64,000 nt of DNA. Source: Variovorax paradoxus. Its GTDB lineage: Bacteria > Pseudomonadota > Gammaproteobacteria > Burkholderiales > Burkholderiaceae_C. The translations under genes and the position numbers were made by a program. The number at the start of each line of letters is the position of its first letter. The stretch's first letter is position 1. The stretch spans positions 4,524,001-4,588,000 of the forward strand of contig NZ_CP102931.1 in assembly GCF_024734665.1 (NCBI RefSeq), read 5' to 3'. Below the pieces are notes generated by a model. That model was not told the origin of the DNA. It saw nothing but the letters and a program-made list of their open reading frames with translations, and ran no database searches. Of the stretch, positions 44,394 through 53,429 are shown one piece after another.

Positions 44394-45596
44394 CTACCAG
44401 TTGACCTCGCGCTCCGGCGTGGCCGAGATGTGGTGAATCGACAGGTCAGCGCCGTCGTATTCCTCCTCCTGCGACAGCCGCAGCCCCAGCGAGGCCTTCA
44501 GCGCGCCGTACACCGCCGCGCCCGCCAGCCCCGCCCATGCCACGCCGATGACGGTGCCGATGAGCTGCGCCCACACGTTCACACCGCCAATGCCGCCCAG
44601 CGCCTGCGTGCCGAAGATGCCCGCCGCGATGCCGCCCCAGGTGCCGCACAGGCCGTGCAGCGGCCACACGCCGAGCACGTCGTCGATCTTCCATTTGTTC
44701 TGCGTGAGCGTGAACATCTTGACGAAGATCGCGCCCGCCACGCCGCCCACCACCAGCGCGCCCAGCGGGTGCATCAGGTCGGAGCCGGCGCACACGGCCA
44801 CGAGCCCCGCGAGCGGGCCGTTGTAGACGAAGCCCGGGTCGTTCTTGCCCATGGCCAGCGCCACCAGCGTGCCGCCAACCATCGCCATCAGCGAGTTGAC
44901 GGCCACCAGGCCCGATATCTTGTCGATGCTCTGCGCGCTCATCACGTTGAAGCCGAACCAGCCCACGCACAGCACCCACGCGCCCAGCGCGAGGAACGGA
45001 ATGTTCGACGGCGGATGCGCACTCAGCGAGCCGTCGCCCCGGTAGCGGTTGCGCCGTGCCCCCAGCAGCAGCACCGCCGGCAACGCCAGCCAGCCGCCCA
45101 CCGCGTGCACCACCACCGAGCCCGCGAAGTCATGAAACTCATGGCCGGTGAGCGAGGCGATCCAGCCCTGGATGCCGAAGTGCTTGTTCCAGGCAATGCC
45201 CTCGTACAGCGGGTAGACGAAGCCGACGATCACCGCCGTGGCGATCAGCTGCGGCCAGAACTTGGCGCGCTCGGCAATGCCGCCCGAAATGATGGCCGGG
45301 ATGGCCGCCGCGAAAGTGAGCAAAAAGAAGAACTTCACCAACTCGTAGCCGCTTCTTGCCGACAGTTCGGTGGCGCTCACGAAGAAATGCGTGCCGTAGG
45401 CCACGCCATAGCCCACCAGGAAATACACGATGGTCGAGACCGAGAAGTCGACCAGGATCTTCACCAGCGCATTGACCTGGTTCTTCTTGCGCACTGTCCC
45501 CAGTTCGAGAAAAGCAAAACCGGCGTGCATGGCCAGGACCATGATGGCGCCGAGAAGGATGAACAGCGCGTCTGCGCCCTGTTTGAGTGCATCCAT
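44394..45596 (-). CDS. amtB: Ammonium transporter
   Basis: Inner-membrane ammonium channel, 400 residues, eleven membrane helices. The pore signatures are DFAGSVVVHAVGGW with the first pore histidine, and PLHGLCGTWGG with the second. No N-terminal signal peptide is evident, so the first helix (LFILLGAIMVLAMHAGFAFLE) begins directly. In proteobacteria amtB is normally activated by NtrC and sigma-54 under nitrogen limitation and is linked to glnK. No glnK is seen here. A good sigma-54 promoter match lies 74 bp upstream. Confidence 0.96.
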   Translation of the reverse strand: MDALKQGADALFILLGAIMVLAMHAGFAFLELGTVRKKNQVNALVKILVDFSVSTIVYFLVGYGVAYGTHFFVSATELSARSGYELVKFFFLLTFAAAIPAIISGGIAERAKFWPQLIATAVIVGFVYPLYEGIAWNKHFGIQGWIASLTGHEFHDFAGSVVVHAVGGWLALPAVLLLGARRNRYRGDGSLSAHPPSNIPFLALGAWVLCVGWFGFNVMSAQSIDKISGLVAVNSLMAMVGGTLVALAMGKNDPGFVYNGPLAGLVAVCAGSDLMHPLGALVVGGVAGAIFVKMFTLTQNKWKIDDVLGVWPLHGLCGTWGGIAAGIFGTQALGGIGGVNVWAQLIGTVIGVAWAGLAGAAVYGALKASLGLRLSQEEEYDGADLSIHHISATPEREVNW

Positions 45597-45669
45597 TGGA
45601 GCTTCTTGCTGATTTTTGGTTTGAATTGGTGCGCCGCACCCGAATCACCCGGAGCGGCGGGCCAATGAA

Positions 45670-45683
45670 GCAAAAATGGTGCC
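45670..45683 (-). promoter_or_regulatory. Sigma-54 (-24/-12) promoter of amtB
   Basis: On the minus strand the sequence GGCACCATTTTTGC has GG and GC elements with exactly 10 bases between them, as in TGGCAC-N5-TTGC. This places the start of transcription about 60 bases before the amtB ATG. TGGTGC half-sites resembling NtrC boxes lie close by, and a direct repeat GCACCGGATC at 45741 and 45752 is further upstream. Confidence 0.65.
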
Positions 45684-45759
45684 TGAATGCTCTTTGATGG
45701 TGCGAAATGAACCAGTAACGGGCTTTTCTCAGCCCTTCGCGCACCGGATCGGCACCGGA

Positions 45760-46653
45760 TCAGCCCGCGCCAGCGCGCAGCGCGTCCCGGTAGCGGCGGC
45801 TGCAGGGCACGGTGGTGCCGTCGTGCATGTGCAGCCGGGCGTCGCCGCCGTCGAGCGGCTCGATTTCCTTGATGCGGCCCAGGTTCACGGCGTGGCTGCG
45901 GTGCACGCGCACGAAGCGGGCGGGGTCGAGCTGGGTCAGAAAGTCGGTGAGCGTGGCGCGCAGCAGGTAGTCGTGGCCGTTGACGTGCAGGCCGACGTAG
46001 TTGCCCTCGGCCTGGAGCCAGTCGATGTCGGTGGCGGCGATGAGAAATTCGCGGCGCAGCTTGCGCACCAGAAAGCGCTCGGGGCGCGCGGGCTGCGGGG
46101 TTTCGGCTTCGACTGGCTCCGGCTCCGCCGGGGCTTCGGGCGCATCGAGCACCCGTGCCTCGCCCTGCAGCCGCAGCATGAACAGCCGGTACGCCCAGAT
46201 GCCGAAGACGATGCTCACGTACACCCGCACGTCCTTCAGGTACTCGTAGCCCCACTGGCTCACCCAGCCCCCGAAGTCGTAGTGCTCGCCGGCCATGGCA
46301 TAGACCAGCGCCCGCAGCCCGAACATGCCCACCACGTGGATCACGCTGAAGACCACGCTCGCCACCGCATGCCAGGCCACGAAGCGCAGCACGTGGCCAC
46401 GCACCAGCGGCGACAGCCGGCGCTCGACGGCAACCAGCGCCGGAATCAGCAGCAACAGCACGAGGTGGCTGGACCCCTCCCAGGTCGCAACTTCCCAGTT
46501 GGCACGCGGCACGGCGCGAGTGCGCATGTCGATGATCGCCACCATCGTGCTGAACACGGCCTGCAGCGCCATCCACACGATCCAGAACGCCACCTCCACA
46601 TAGCGGCGGACCGGCTCGTAGCGCTCGTACAGGTTCTTGCGGGGGTCTCCCAT
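45760..46653 (-). CDS. Membrane-bound LytTR transcriptional regulator
   Basis: One-component regulator of 297 residues from the ATG at 46653. Four membrane segments occupy the first two-thirds (EVAFWIVWMALQAVFSTMVA, LVLLLLIPALVAVE and others). A Pro/Glu-rich linker leads to a LytTR DNA-binding domain (TDIDWLQAEGNYVGLHV, then RFVRVHRSHAVNL). There is no receiver domain, so it probably senses a membrane signal directly. It is upstream of amtB on the same strand and divergent from the acyltransferase gene. Either may be its target. Confidence 0.9.
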   Translation of the reverse strand: MGDPRKNLYERYEPVRRYVEVAFWIVWMALQAVFSTMVAIIDMRTRAVPRANWEVATWEGSSHLVLLLLIPALVAVERRLSPLVRGHVLRFVAWHAVASVVFSVIHVVGMFGLRALVYAMAGEHYDFGGWVSQWGYEYLKDVRVYVSIVFGIWAYRLFMLRLQGEARVLDAPEAPAEPEPVEAETPQPARPERFLVRKLRREFLIAATDIDWLQAEGNYVGLHVNGHDYLLRATLTDFLTQLDPARFVRVHRSHAVNLGRIKEIEPLDGGDARLHMHDGTTVPCSRRYRDALRAGAG

Positions 46654-46817
46654 GGCCGGGATTCTCGCGAAAACGAGCCTTCGAACGGCGCTTTTCGTCC
46701 CGTCTCGTCCCTCCAGGCCACCGCTCGTCACAAAACGGGGGCGATCCGTCCCCCGGGGGCGCCGCGCGAAGACCACCGGGCCGAGCATCGCGGCTTCCAG
46801 CTTCGAGGAGCCATCAG

Positions 46818-48038
46818 ATGACCGCCCAACCCCTCCCACCCGACCATCGCCGCCACGACATCGACGCCCTGCGCGCGCTGGCCTTCCTGTTCGTCATCCT
46901 CTATCACGTGGGCATGTACTACGTGGCCGACTGGCCCTGGCACCTCAAGAGCCCGCATGCAGCCGAATGGCTGCAGTGGCCGATGCGCATGCTGAACCTC
47001 TGGCGCATGGATCTCGTCTTCCTGATCTCCGGCGTATCGCTCGGCTTCCTCAGCCGGGGCCAGGGCACCTGGGGCCTGTTGCGCAGCCGGGGCCTGCGGC
47101 TGATGCTGCCGCTGGCCTTCGGCATGGCAGTGATCGTTCCCTACCAGGCCTATGCGCAGGGCGTGGCCAACGGGCTGGTGGTGCCGGGCTTCGGCGCCTT
47201 CCTGCTGCGCTATTTGTCGATGGCCGAGCCGTGGCCGAAGCGGGCCTTCGACGGCGCGGAGTTCGGCATCACCTGGAACCATCTCTGGTACCTGCCCTAC
47301 CTCTTTACCTACACCGCGCTGATCGCGCTGACGCTGCCGCTGTGGAACTCGGCCGCCGGCCAGTGGGTGCGCCGCAGCTTCAACGGCCTGCGCGGCTGGA
47401 AGCTGCTGCTGCTGCCGGTGGTGCCGCTGCTGGTCTTCACGATGCTGCTGGCCTCGCGCTTTCCGGCCACGCATAACCTGGTGCGCGACTTCCACCTGCA
47501 CAGCCTCTACTTCACGATGTTTCTCTACGGCTACTGGATGGGCGTGGACACCGGCGTGTGGAAGGAACTGGAGCGCCTGCGCCGCGTGTCGCTCGCGCTG
47601 GCGGTCGCGGTGATCGTCACTTTCATCGCGCTGCGCACCGGAGCGAAGGGCCCGGCCTCCGGCCCGCTGATGGACACCCTGCGCATGCTCTACCTGTGGC
47701 TGGCCGTCGCCACCATCCTCGGCCATGGCCACCGCTATCTGAACCGCCCGTGGCCCTGGCTGCGCTGGGCCAACGAATCGGTGTATCCGTGGTACGTGCT
47801 GCATCAGACGCTGATCATCGTCGGCGTGGCCGCACTGGCTCCGCTCGCGCTCGGCCCGGTGATCGAACCAGCGCTGCTGGTGCTGCTGACGCTTGTCGGC
47901 TGCTGGGCACTGACGGACGGGCTGATCCGCCGCTTCAACCTGCTGCGGCCGCTGTTCGGGCTGAAGCTCAGGCGCGCGGCTTCAGCTGAAGCTCGTCCAC
48001 AGGAACGAGGATTGCGTTCCCCGTCGCCACGAGCTTGA
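46818..48038 (+). CDS. Acyltransferase 3-family membrane protein (MdoC-like)
   Basis: Integral membrane O-acyltransferase, 406 residues with about ten helices. It starts with the family signature RRHDIDALRALAFLFVILYH, containing the essential His/Arg. The form resembles OpgC/MdoC, which succinylates periplasmic glucans, but the acceptor cannot be told. Its last 71 bp overlap the convergent thioesterase gene. An earlier stop is not available, so the overlap looks real. Confidence 0.9.
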   Translation: MTAQPLPPDHRRHDIDALRALAFLFVILYHVGMYYVADWPWHLKSPHAAEWLQWPMRMLNLWRMDLVFLISGVSLGFLSRGQGTWGLLRSRGLRLMLPLAFGMAVIVPYQAYAQGVANGLVVPGFGAFLLRYLSMAEPWPKRAFDGAEFGITWNHLWYLPYLFTYTALIALTLPLWNSAAGQWVRRSFNGLRGWKLLLLPVVPLLVFTMLLASRFPATHNLVRDFHLHSLYFTMFLYGYWMGVDTGVWKELERLRRVSLALAVAVIVTFIALRTGAKGPASGPLMDTLRMLYLWLAVATILGHGHRYLNRPWPWLRWANESVYPWYVLHQTLIIVGVAALAPLALGPVIEPALLVLLTLVGCWALTDGLIRRFNLLRPLFGLKLRRAASAEARPQERGLRSPSPRA

Positions 48039-48402
48039 GCGCGTCTTCGCCCTTGCCTTCGGGCTGCGCATAGAGCTCGGACGCGACAAACACCTGCTTG
48101 CGTCCGGCCTTCGCCACGCGCCCGCGCGCCACGAAGGCACTGCCCACCGCGGGCGACATGAAGTTCACCGAAAAATGCGACGTCATCACGCGGCCTGCCA
48201 GCGTACCGGCCGCGTAGCCGCTCACGGTGTCGAGCAGCGCGGAGATCATTCCCGCGTGGAGGAAGCCGGCAAACTGCCCCATGTCCTCCGCGCGCCAGTT
48301 CATGCGCAGTTCGGCCTCGCCGTTGCCGGCCTGGGTGGCCTCGATGCCGGCCCAGCGATTGAAGGTGGCGGCCTCGTTGACGGCCTTGAAGGTTTCGAGC
48401 AT
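47968..48402 (-). CDS. PaaI/YdeN-like hotdog-fold thioesterase
   Basis: Acyl-CoA thioesterase-like protein, 144 residues. The hotdog core is visible: MGQFAGFLHAGMISALLDTVSGYAAG with the HxG motif region (LHAGM), and SHFSVNFMSPAVG. It hydrolyses an unknown acyl-CoA. Its 3' end overlaps the acyltransferase gene on the opposite strand by 71 bp. The upstream gap (48403-48541) shows nothing clear. Confidence 0.88.
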   Translation of the reverse strand: MLETFKAVNEAATFNRWAGIEATQAGNGEAELRMNWRAEDMGQFAGFLHAGMISALLDTVSGYAAGTLAGRVMTSHFSVNFMSPAVGSAFVARGRVAKAGRKQVFVASELYAQPEGKGEDALKLVATGNAILVPVDELQLKPRA

Positions 48403-48541
48403 GGCGTGTCCTTTGCGAGTGGGGCAGGGAGTGGTTCATGCCACTCTACGAACCGCACAGGACAAGCACCGTCACGCGCGTGACGAACGGGGTCGCGCGC
48501 AGTTGCATTGGCGACAGCGGCGCCACGGCGTTGACCGGCAA

Positions 48542-49636
48542 TCAGCCGACCGTGCGCACCACATTCCCCTGCGGATCTCTGATCGTCGTCTTCTGGACTT
48601 TCCAGCGCACGGCGCCGAAACCGGGCACCTCGTACGTGCCCGCAACCGGCTTCAGTGTGCGGGCCAGTTCGCGCACGGCGGCGTCGCTCAGGTGCAGCGT
48701 CAGCTTGCCGTCTTCCTCGGCCACGCGGTCGGCATCACCATGCTCGAAGACCAGCGCGCGCTCGCGGCTCGCAAAATGAAACCCGCGGCCGAAGGGCAGC
48801 CGCAGTGGCAGCAACGCGACCAGTTCGTCGACCTGGCGTGCGCCGATCGTGATCTCGGTGAGCGGCGCGCGCAGCAGCCGCTTGCTCGTCTCCCAGCCGA
48901 GCACGTCGGTGAAGAGAAAGCCGCTGGACGAACCGTCGCGCGCCGCGCCCTCCTCCACGCGCCGGCGCACATCGGGGTCGTCGAGTGGCGAAGGCCGCGC
49001 GAGGTCGGTCACCCACAGCGGCATCGCGGGCAGCAACGCATCGAGCAGCTTGCGCGTGTCCCAGCGCTTGCATGCCCGTTCCTCGTCTTCCGTCAGCCCG
49101 ACGACCTGGAGGAAACGCATGCGCCCGTTCGGCGTGTCGATGGCCGGCAGCTCCGGGTCGAACACGAAGCCCATCGAGCAGATCAGCGTCTCGCGCTCCA
49201 GCGCGATGGGACCATTGGCGGTCATCCAGTGGCCGTCGTCGAACACGTTGCCGCTCTTGAACACGTAGCGCGCGAGGTTCTGCAGAAAGTTGATGGCCCA
49301 TGCAGGCGGCTCGGCCTCGTCGGGCTCGCAGGCCAGGCGAAAGGTCAGCTCGAAGCCGTAGCCGCTGGTGTCGGCGTCGCTCGATTCCTTGGCGTACAGC
49401 TCGCTGAGCCCATAGCTCAGGTAGTGCCAGTGCGGCACCGGCTCCATGCGCTTCCACACGCTCACGCCGTCGAGCGGATCGGGCCCGCCGAACATCCACT
49501 TGAGGACCGTGGCGTAGTGCTTCGGGTCCTGGCCCGGATAGAGGCGCTCCAGTGCGGCGGTGATGGCGTCCCAGCCCGGCGAGAGGTTTTCGTCGTCGCC
49601 AGCGTTGTCGTCCTGGCCCTGCGCTGCTTGCGTCAT
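48542..49636 (-). CDS. Suppressor-of-fused (SUFU) domain protein
   Basis: Soluble protein of 364 residues with the SUFU fold known from the Hedgehog pathway, also common in bacteria with unknown function. The hallmark stretch is GWDAITAALERLYPGQDPKH, then PDPLDGVSVWK and PHWHYLSYGLSELY; GYGFELTFRLAC is equally typical. The C-terminal 150 residues are a less conserved second part. In bacteria some SUFU proteins are immunity proteins for toxins, but no toxin gene lies beside it. The ATG at 49636 is preferred to an upstream one. Confidence 0.9.
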   Translation of the reverse strand: MTQAAQGQDDNAGDDENLSPGWDAITAALERLYPGQDPKHYATVLKWMFGGPDPLDGVSVWKRMEPVPHWHYLSYGLSELYAKESSDADTSGYGFELTFRLACEPDEAEPPAWAINFLQNLARYVFKSGNVFDDGHWMTANGPIALERETLICSMGFVFDPELPAIDTPNGRMRFLQVVGLTEDEERACKRWDTRKLLDALLPAMPLWVTDLARPSPLDDPDVRRRVEEGAARDGSSSGFLFTDVLGWETSKRLLRAPLTEITIGARQVDELVALLPLRLPFGRGFHFASRERALVFEHGDADRVAEEDGKLTLHLSDAAVRELARTLKPVAGTYEVPGFGAVRWKVQKTTIRDPQGNVVRTVG

Positions 49637-49753
49637 GTCGCTCCTTGCGGTGTCTGTCGATGGCGGCAAGCCTACACCGGGCCATCCTCAGGCCCGTGTC
49701 AGGCCGGCGTGGCATCCTCGGGCGTCGAATTGCTTTTTTCGGGAGACAGCAAC

Positions 49754-50572
49754 GTGAGATGGATCCATCGGCGAGACGCATTGGCCCTGTCGGCCGCCTG
49801 CGCCGCGTCCGCCCTGCTCGCCGCAACGGGCTGCGGGCAGAAAAACGTGCCCGCCGCCTCCGCACCGACTCAGCCTTCACCCGGCAGCATCGAGATCACG
49901 CAGGCGGACATCGACTGGTTCCGCCGCAGCCGGGCCGAGTGGATCGACTGCGAATCGGGCGCGCCGGGCATGGTGCCGCCCGACATGTCGCTCGAACAAT
50001 ACGAAGACCTGCTCGACGGCGGCAGCTCGCCGGCCTTCGACCGCTTCGTGAACGTGACCACCGCCTTCTTCCTGCATGCGAGCTTCGTCGCCGGGCACTA
50101 CAGCTTCGAGCCGCCCTTCGCCCAGCGCGCCGCCTTCGACGTGACGGACGAGCACATCCGCCTGCTGCGGCGCGCGAACTGGCTCAGCTTCCTCATCGAC
50201 TGCAAGCGCCCCTACGGCGACTTCACGCATTTCGAGATCGACATGGCCGACATCCTCGGCCTGCCAGTGACGAAGGACGCAAAGGGCTACGCGCAGATCG
50301 GCAAGGATGCGGAAAAGCGCATGGACGCGCTGCATGCCGACATGCTCCCGACGCTGCAGGCGTACATCCGCTTCGCGCGGCTCAACCCCGGTCGCTACGT
50401 GGTGCCCGGGCGTGGCGTGGCGCAAACGGCGGGGCGGCCGCTATGCAGGCCGGTGTCGGCTACGCGCCTGGCGATGTATCAGCGCGCGCTGGCGGCCGCC
50501 GGCCCGCGCTCCGATTCGCACCGCGTCGCCGCGCTCGACGAGGCAGCCAGGGCGCTGTTTGCGCTGGACTGA
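49754..50572 (+). CDS. Predicted Tat-type lipoprotein of unknown function
   Basis: Exported protein of 272 residues starting at GTG (49754). The N-terminus has a twin arginine (HRRDALALSAACAASALLA) and a lipobox-like LLAATGC, so export of a folded lipoprotein by the Tat route is possible. The mature domain begins ITQADIDWFRRSRAEWIDCE and is helical and aromatic-rich, with no family I can name. The longer open frame upstream is antisense to the SUFU gene and not real. Confidence 0.78.
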   Translation: MRWIHRRDALALSAACAASALLAATGCGQKNVPAASAPTQPSPGSIEITQADIDWFRRSRAEWIDCESGAPGMVPPDMSLEQYEDLLDGGSSPAFDRFVNVTTAFFLHASFVAGHYSFEPPFAQRAAFDVTDEHIRLLRRANWLSFLIDCKRPYGDFTHFEIDMADILGLPVTKDAKGYAQIGKDAEKRMDALHADMLPTLQAYIRFARLNPGRYVVPGRGVAQTAGRPLCRPVSATRLAMYQRALAAAGPRSDSHRVAALDEAARALFALD

Positions 50573-50587
50573 CCTGCTGGCGTTGCC

Positions 50588-51550
50588 TCAGGCGTCCTGT
50601 TCGGGCGCAGTCTCGGGCTTCGGCTTGCCCTTTTGCTTGCGCGCGGCCTTCTTCGCTGCGCGCTCGGCGTCGGCACGCTGGCCGTCGGCCAGCCACAGCG
50701 CGAATTCGTCGGGCGTTTCGAGCGTGACGCGCCCAAGGTTGCCGGCGCGGAACTCGTGCATCACGATCTCCGCCGCCTTCTGCAGGTTGACCTTGCCCTT
50801 GCCCAGCAGCGCGCCGCGCTTGCGGCCGATGGTGTCGAGCAGCGACTCGTCCTTCATGCTGGCCATGGTCTCGGCGTCGAGCTCCACGAGCTTGAAGCGC
50901 GCGGCCACGCCGGCGGCGTAGTGCGTCTTGAGGTAGTTGAGCAGTTCCAGCGCCACCTCTTCCTCGTCGAAGGCGTTGCGCCCCACCGCGCCGCTGGCCG
51001 CGAGGTTGTAGCCGCTCTTGGGCACGATGATGCGCGGCCACAGCATGCCGGGCGTGTCCCAAAGGTAGAAGTCGTCGGCCAGGGTGATGCGCTGTTCGAG
51101 CTTGGTGATGCCGGCCTCGTCGCCGGTCTTGGCCTTGCGCCCGCCGGTGAGCGTGTTGATGAGGGTGGACTTGCCCACGTTGGGAATGCCGCAGATCAGC
51201 ACGCGCATCGGCTTGGCCATACCGCCGCGATTGGGCGACAGCTCGTGGCAGGCTTTCACGATCTGCTGCGCGGGCGTGGTCTGGCTCGCGTCCAGGCCGA
51301 TGGCGCGCGTGGCGGGCAGCGCGTTGTAGTGCGCCAGCCAGAGCACGGTGCGCGCGGGGTCGGCCAGGTCCTGCTTGTTGAGCACCTTCAGCGTGGGCCG
51401 GCCGGCCGTGAGTTCGGCCAGCATCGGGTTGGCGCTGGAGCCGGGCAGGCGCGCGTCGAGCAGCTCGATGACCACGTCGATGTCCTTCACCCGCTCGGTG
51501 ATGGCCTTCTGGGTCGAATACATGTGACCGGGGAACCACTGGATCGCCAT
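50588..51550 (-). CDS. ylqF: Ribosome biogenesis GTPase YlqF/RbgA
   Basis: Circularly permuted GTPase that helps late assembly of the large ribosomal subunit, 320 residues. Motif order is G4 (NKQD) first, then G1 (GIPNVGKST), then G3 (DTPG), which is diagnostic. The start is MAIQWFPGHMYSTQKA, the usual N-terminus of this family. The C-terminus is a Lys/Ala-rich tail (KKAARKQKGKPKPE). It is convergent with the lipoprotein gene. Confidence 0.95.
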   Translation of the reverse strand: MAIQWFPGHMYSTQKAITERVKDIDVVIELLDARLPGSSANPMLAELTAGRPTLKVLNKQDLADPARTVLWLAHYNALPATRAIGLDASQTTPAQQIVKACHELSPNRGGMAKPMRVLICGIPNVGKSTLINTLTGGRKAKTGDEAGITKLEQRITLADDFYLWDTPGMLWPRIIVPKSGYNLAASGAVGRNAFDEEEVALELLNYLKTHYAAGVAARFKLVELDAETMASMKDESLLDTIGRKRGALLGKGKVNLQKAAEIVMHEFRAGNLGRVTLETPDEFALWLADGQRADAERAAKKAARKQKGKPKPETAPEQDA

Positions 51551-51651
51551 CGATGGGCTCTTTCTTTCGCGCTGTCTCTGTCTGGGAATGGGGTGGCCCG
51601 TCAAGGGGCCGGGTGCGCATTGTGAACTGCGAACCTGAACGGGAGCTTGTT

Positions 51652-51671
51652 GCTACGCTTTCGATAGCTGC
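51652..51671 (+). repeat. Interspersed repeat copy, GCTAnnCTTTnGATAGCTGC type
   Basis: GCTACGCTTTCGATAGCTGC matches 17 of 20 positions with the copy at 60955. It lies in the gap upstream of the BamE-like gene. I recall this kind of motif as common between genes in Comamonadaceae. Confidence 0.6.
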
Positions 51672-51763
51672 AAGCGGGCATTCTGCCTTCGCTTTCGGCT
51701 TGTTCGACCCTAGAATCCGCGCGCTGCTCTCCGCAGCAATTCAAACAACTCCGAGGGAAATCC

Positions 51764-52375
51764 ATGTTCAAGCGCCTTGCCGCTGCCGCCCTGCTGGCAG
51801 CCACCGTCGTGCCCGTGTCCGTCGTCCACGCCCAGCGGCCCTCCCCGCCGCCCGGCCAGCTGATCAACGGCTTCCTGTGCTGCAACATGCGCACCTACGG
51901 CGACTCGATCAGCGACATCAACTACGACGAGCAGGGCACGCGCATCGTCGCGGTGGGCACGCCGGCGCGCATCACGGCCTACGACTTCCGCTGGTTCAAC
52001 CTGGACCTCGCCGGCAAGCCGCAGCGCATCAAGAACGACTACAGCCGCAACATCCCGCTGCCCGCATTCGCGCAGCGCTACGTGGTGACCGAAGACCCGA
52101 AGCAGAAGATGGCGGCCTTCCCGCCCGCAGTTCGCGACGCCATCCTCGCCGGCAAGGTGATGCCCGGCATGACGCGCGAGCAGGTGCTGATGGCCATTGC
52201 CTACCCGGTGGCCAGCGAGAACCCGAGCCTCGATGCACCCGTGTGGCGCTACTGGCGCGACAGCTGGTCGGAGTTCCAGGTGCAGTTCGACGAGAAGGGC
52301 CTCGTGAAGGCGGTAGTGGGCGACCCTGTGGCGCTGAGCCGCGTGCTGGCGGCGGCGCCTGCGCAACAGCCTTAA
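51764..52375 (+). CDS. Exported protein with BamE/SmpA-like region
   Basis: Periplasmic protein of 203 residues. Signal peptide KRLAAAALLAATVVPVSVVHA is followed by a short segment with paired cysteines (GFLCCNMRTYGDS). The C-terminal part, AGKVMPGMTREQVLMAIAYP then FQVQFDEKGLVK, follows the BamE/SmpA pattern (a G-Mt-xxxV-xxxlG-P turn and a return strand). There is no lipobox, so it is not BamE itself. The function is unknown. Confidence 0.8.
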   Translation: MFKRLAAAALLAATVVPVSVVHAQRPSPPPGQLINGFLCCNMRTYGDSISDINYDEQGTRIVAVGTPARITAYDFRWFNLDLAGKPQRIKNDYSRNIPLPAFAQRYVVTEDPKQKMAAFPPAVRDAILAGKVMPGMTREQVLMAIAYPVASENPSLDAPVWRYWRDSWSEFQVQFDEKGLVKAVVGDPVALSRVLAAAPAQQP

Positions 52376-52522
52376 GTTCTCGCGCATTGCGCGTGCCTTG
52401 CACACACGCGCAATCCCTTAGAGGGTTTTGCATCGCGGGGGCAGTTATCGCCCCTATGATTTGACCGAGTGCGGCGCCCGAGCGTCGGTCGAATCGAAAA
52501 CCCTTTGATGGAGTTACCCGCG

Positions 52523-52951
52523 ATGAAACCCGTCTCCGAACTGCTCAAGCGCCATGATTCCGCAGCATGGCGCACCTCCCCCGACACCAGCGTGTTCGAC
52601 GCGCTGGCCACCCTGGCCCGCTTCGAGGTGGGCGCGCTGATGGTGATGGAAGGCGAGAAGCTGGTGGGCTTTCTCTCCGAACGCGACTACACCCGCAAGG
52701 TCGCGCTGCAGGGCAAGAACTCGAAGGAAGTGAAGGTGCGCGAGATCATGACGCCCGACGTGATGACCGTCACCCCGCAGACCCGCACGCGCGCCTGCAT
52801 GACGCTGATGAGCCAGCGCAAGTTCCGCCACCTGCCGGTGGTCGACGGCGAGAAGGTGGTCGGCATGATCTCGATTCAAGACCTGATGGACGACATCATC
52901 TCGGACCACGAAGCCACCATCGAGCAGCTGACCACGTACATCCAGAGCTGA
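52523..52951 (+). CDS. Tandem CBS-domain protein
   Basis: Soluble protein of 142 residues consisting of two CBS domains (FDALATLARFEVGALMVMEG, and VREIMTPDVMTVTPQT through FRHLPVVDGEKVVGMISIQD). Such pairs bind adenosyl ligands (AMP, ATP, NADH) and modulate partners. The ATG at 52523 has GGAG nine bases upstream; another ATG at 52508 lacks this. It is not fused to an enzyme, so its partner is unknown. Confidence 0.92.
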   Translation: MKPVSELLKRHDSAAWRTSPDTSVFDALATLARFEVGALMVMEGEKLVGFLSERDYTRKVALQGKNSKEVKVREIMTPDVMTVTPQTRTRACMTLMSQRKFRHLPVVDGEKVVGMISIQDLMDDIISDHEATIEQLTTYIQS

Positions 52952-53069
52952 CCCGGCTCGCCGCATTGCGGACCCTGCCCGGCACATGGGTAGGGAACAG
53001 ACCTACGTGCACCGCGGCGCTTCAGCGCGCAAAGTGAGCTTTCGTTCATCCATCCAGCAGGGACATTGC

Positions 53070-53429
53070 ATGCAGATTCAGGTCAACACGAGCAACGGAA
53101 TCACGAACAAGGACGCGCTGGAGCGTTGGGCCGACACCGAGATCAAGCAGCACCTGAGCCGTTTCGTCGAGGACGTGACGCGCGTCGAGGTGCACCTGAG
53201 CGACGAGAACCACGACAAGACCGGCGGCGGCGACAAGTGCTGCGTGATGGAAGCGCGCCTGGCGCACCATCAGCCGCTGGCGGTAACGCAGCACGCGGCC
53301 AGCCTCGACGAGGCCTTCCGCGGCGCGGCCGACAAGCTCAAGCGTTTGCTGGACAACACGCTGGGCCGCCTTCACAACCACCGCGACCGCGGCTCGATCC
53401 GCACCGACCCGAGCTTTATCGCGGAGTAG
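53070..53429 (+). CDS. HPF/RaiA-family ribosome-associated protein
   Basis: Protein of 119 residues related to hibernation factors. The strand-helix pattern is MQIQVNTSNGITNKDALERW, a VEVHLSDENHDKTGGGDKCC segment, and the helix ASLDEAFRGAADKLKRLLDN, which follows the S30AE fold. It may act on stalled or stationary-phase ribosomes. It is shorter and more divergent than YfiA/HPF. Its end overlaps the convergent MerR-type gene by 14 bp. Confidence 0.85.
   Translation: MQIQVNTSNGITNKDALERWADTEIKQHLSRFVEDVTRVEVHLSDENHDKTGGGDKCCVMEARLAHHQPLAVTQHAASLDEAFRGAADKLKRLLDNTLGRLHNHRDRGSIRTDPSFIAE

Noticed and set aside
48227-49753. N-terminal extension of the Tat-type lipoprotein
   Set aside because: It is antisense to the SUFU gene; the signal sequence begins at the GTG at 49754.
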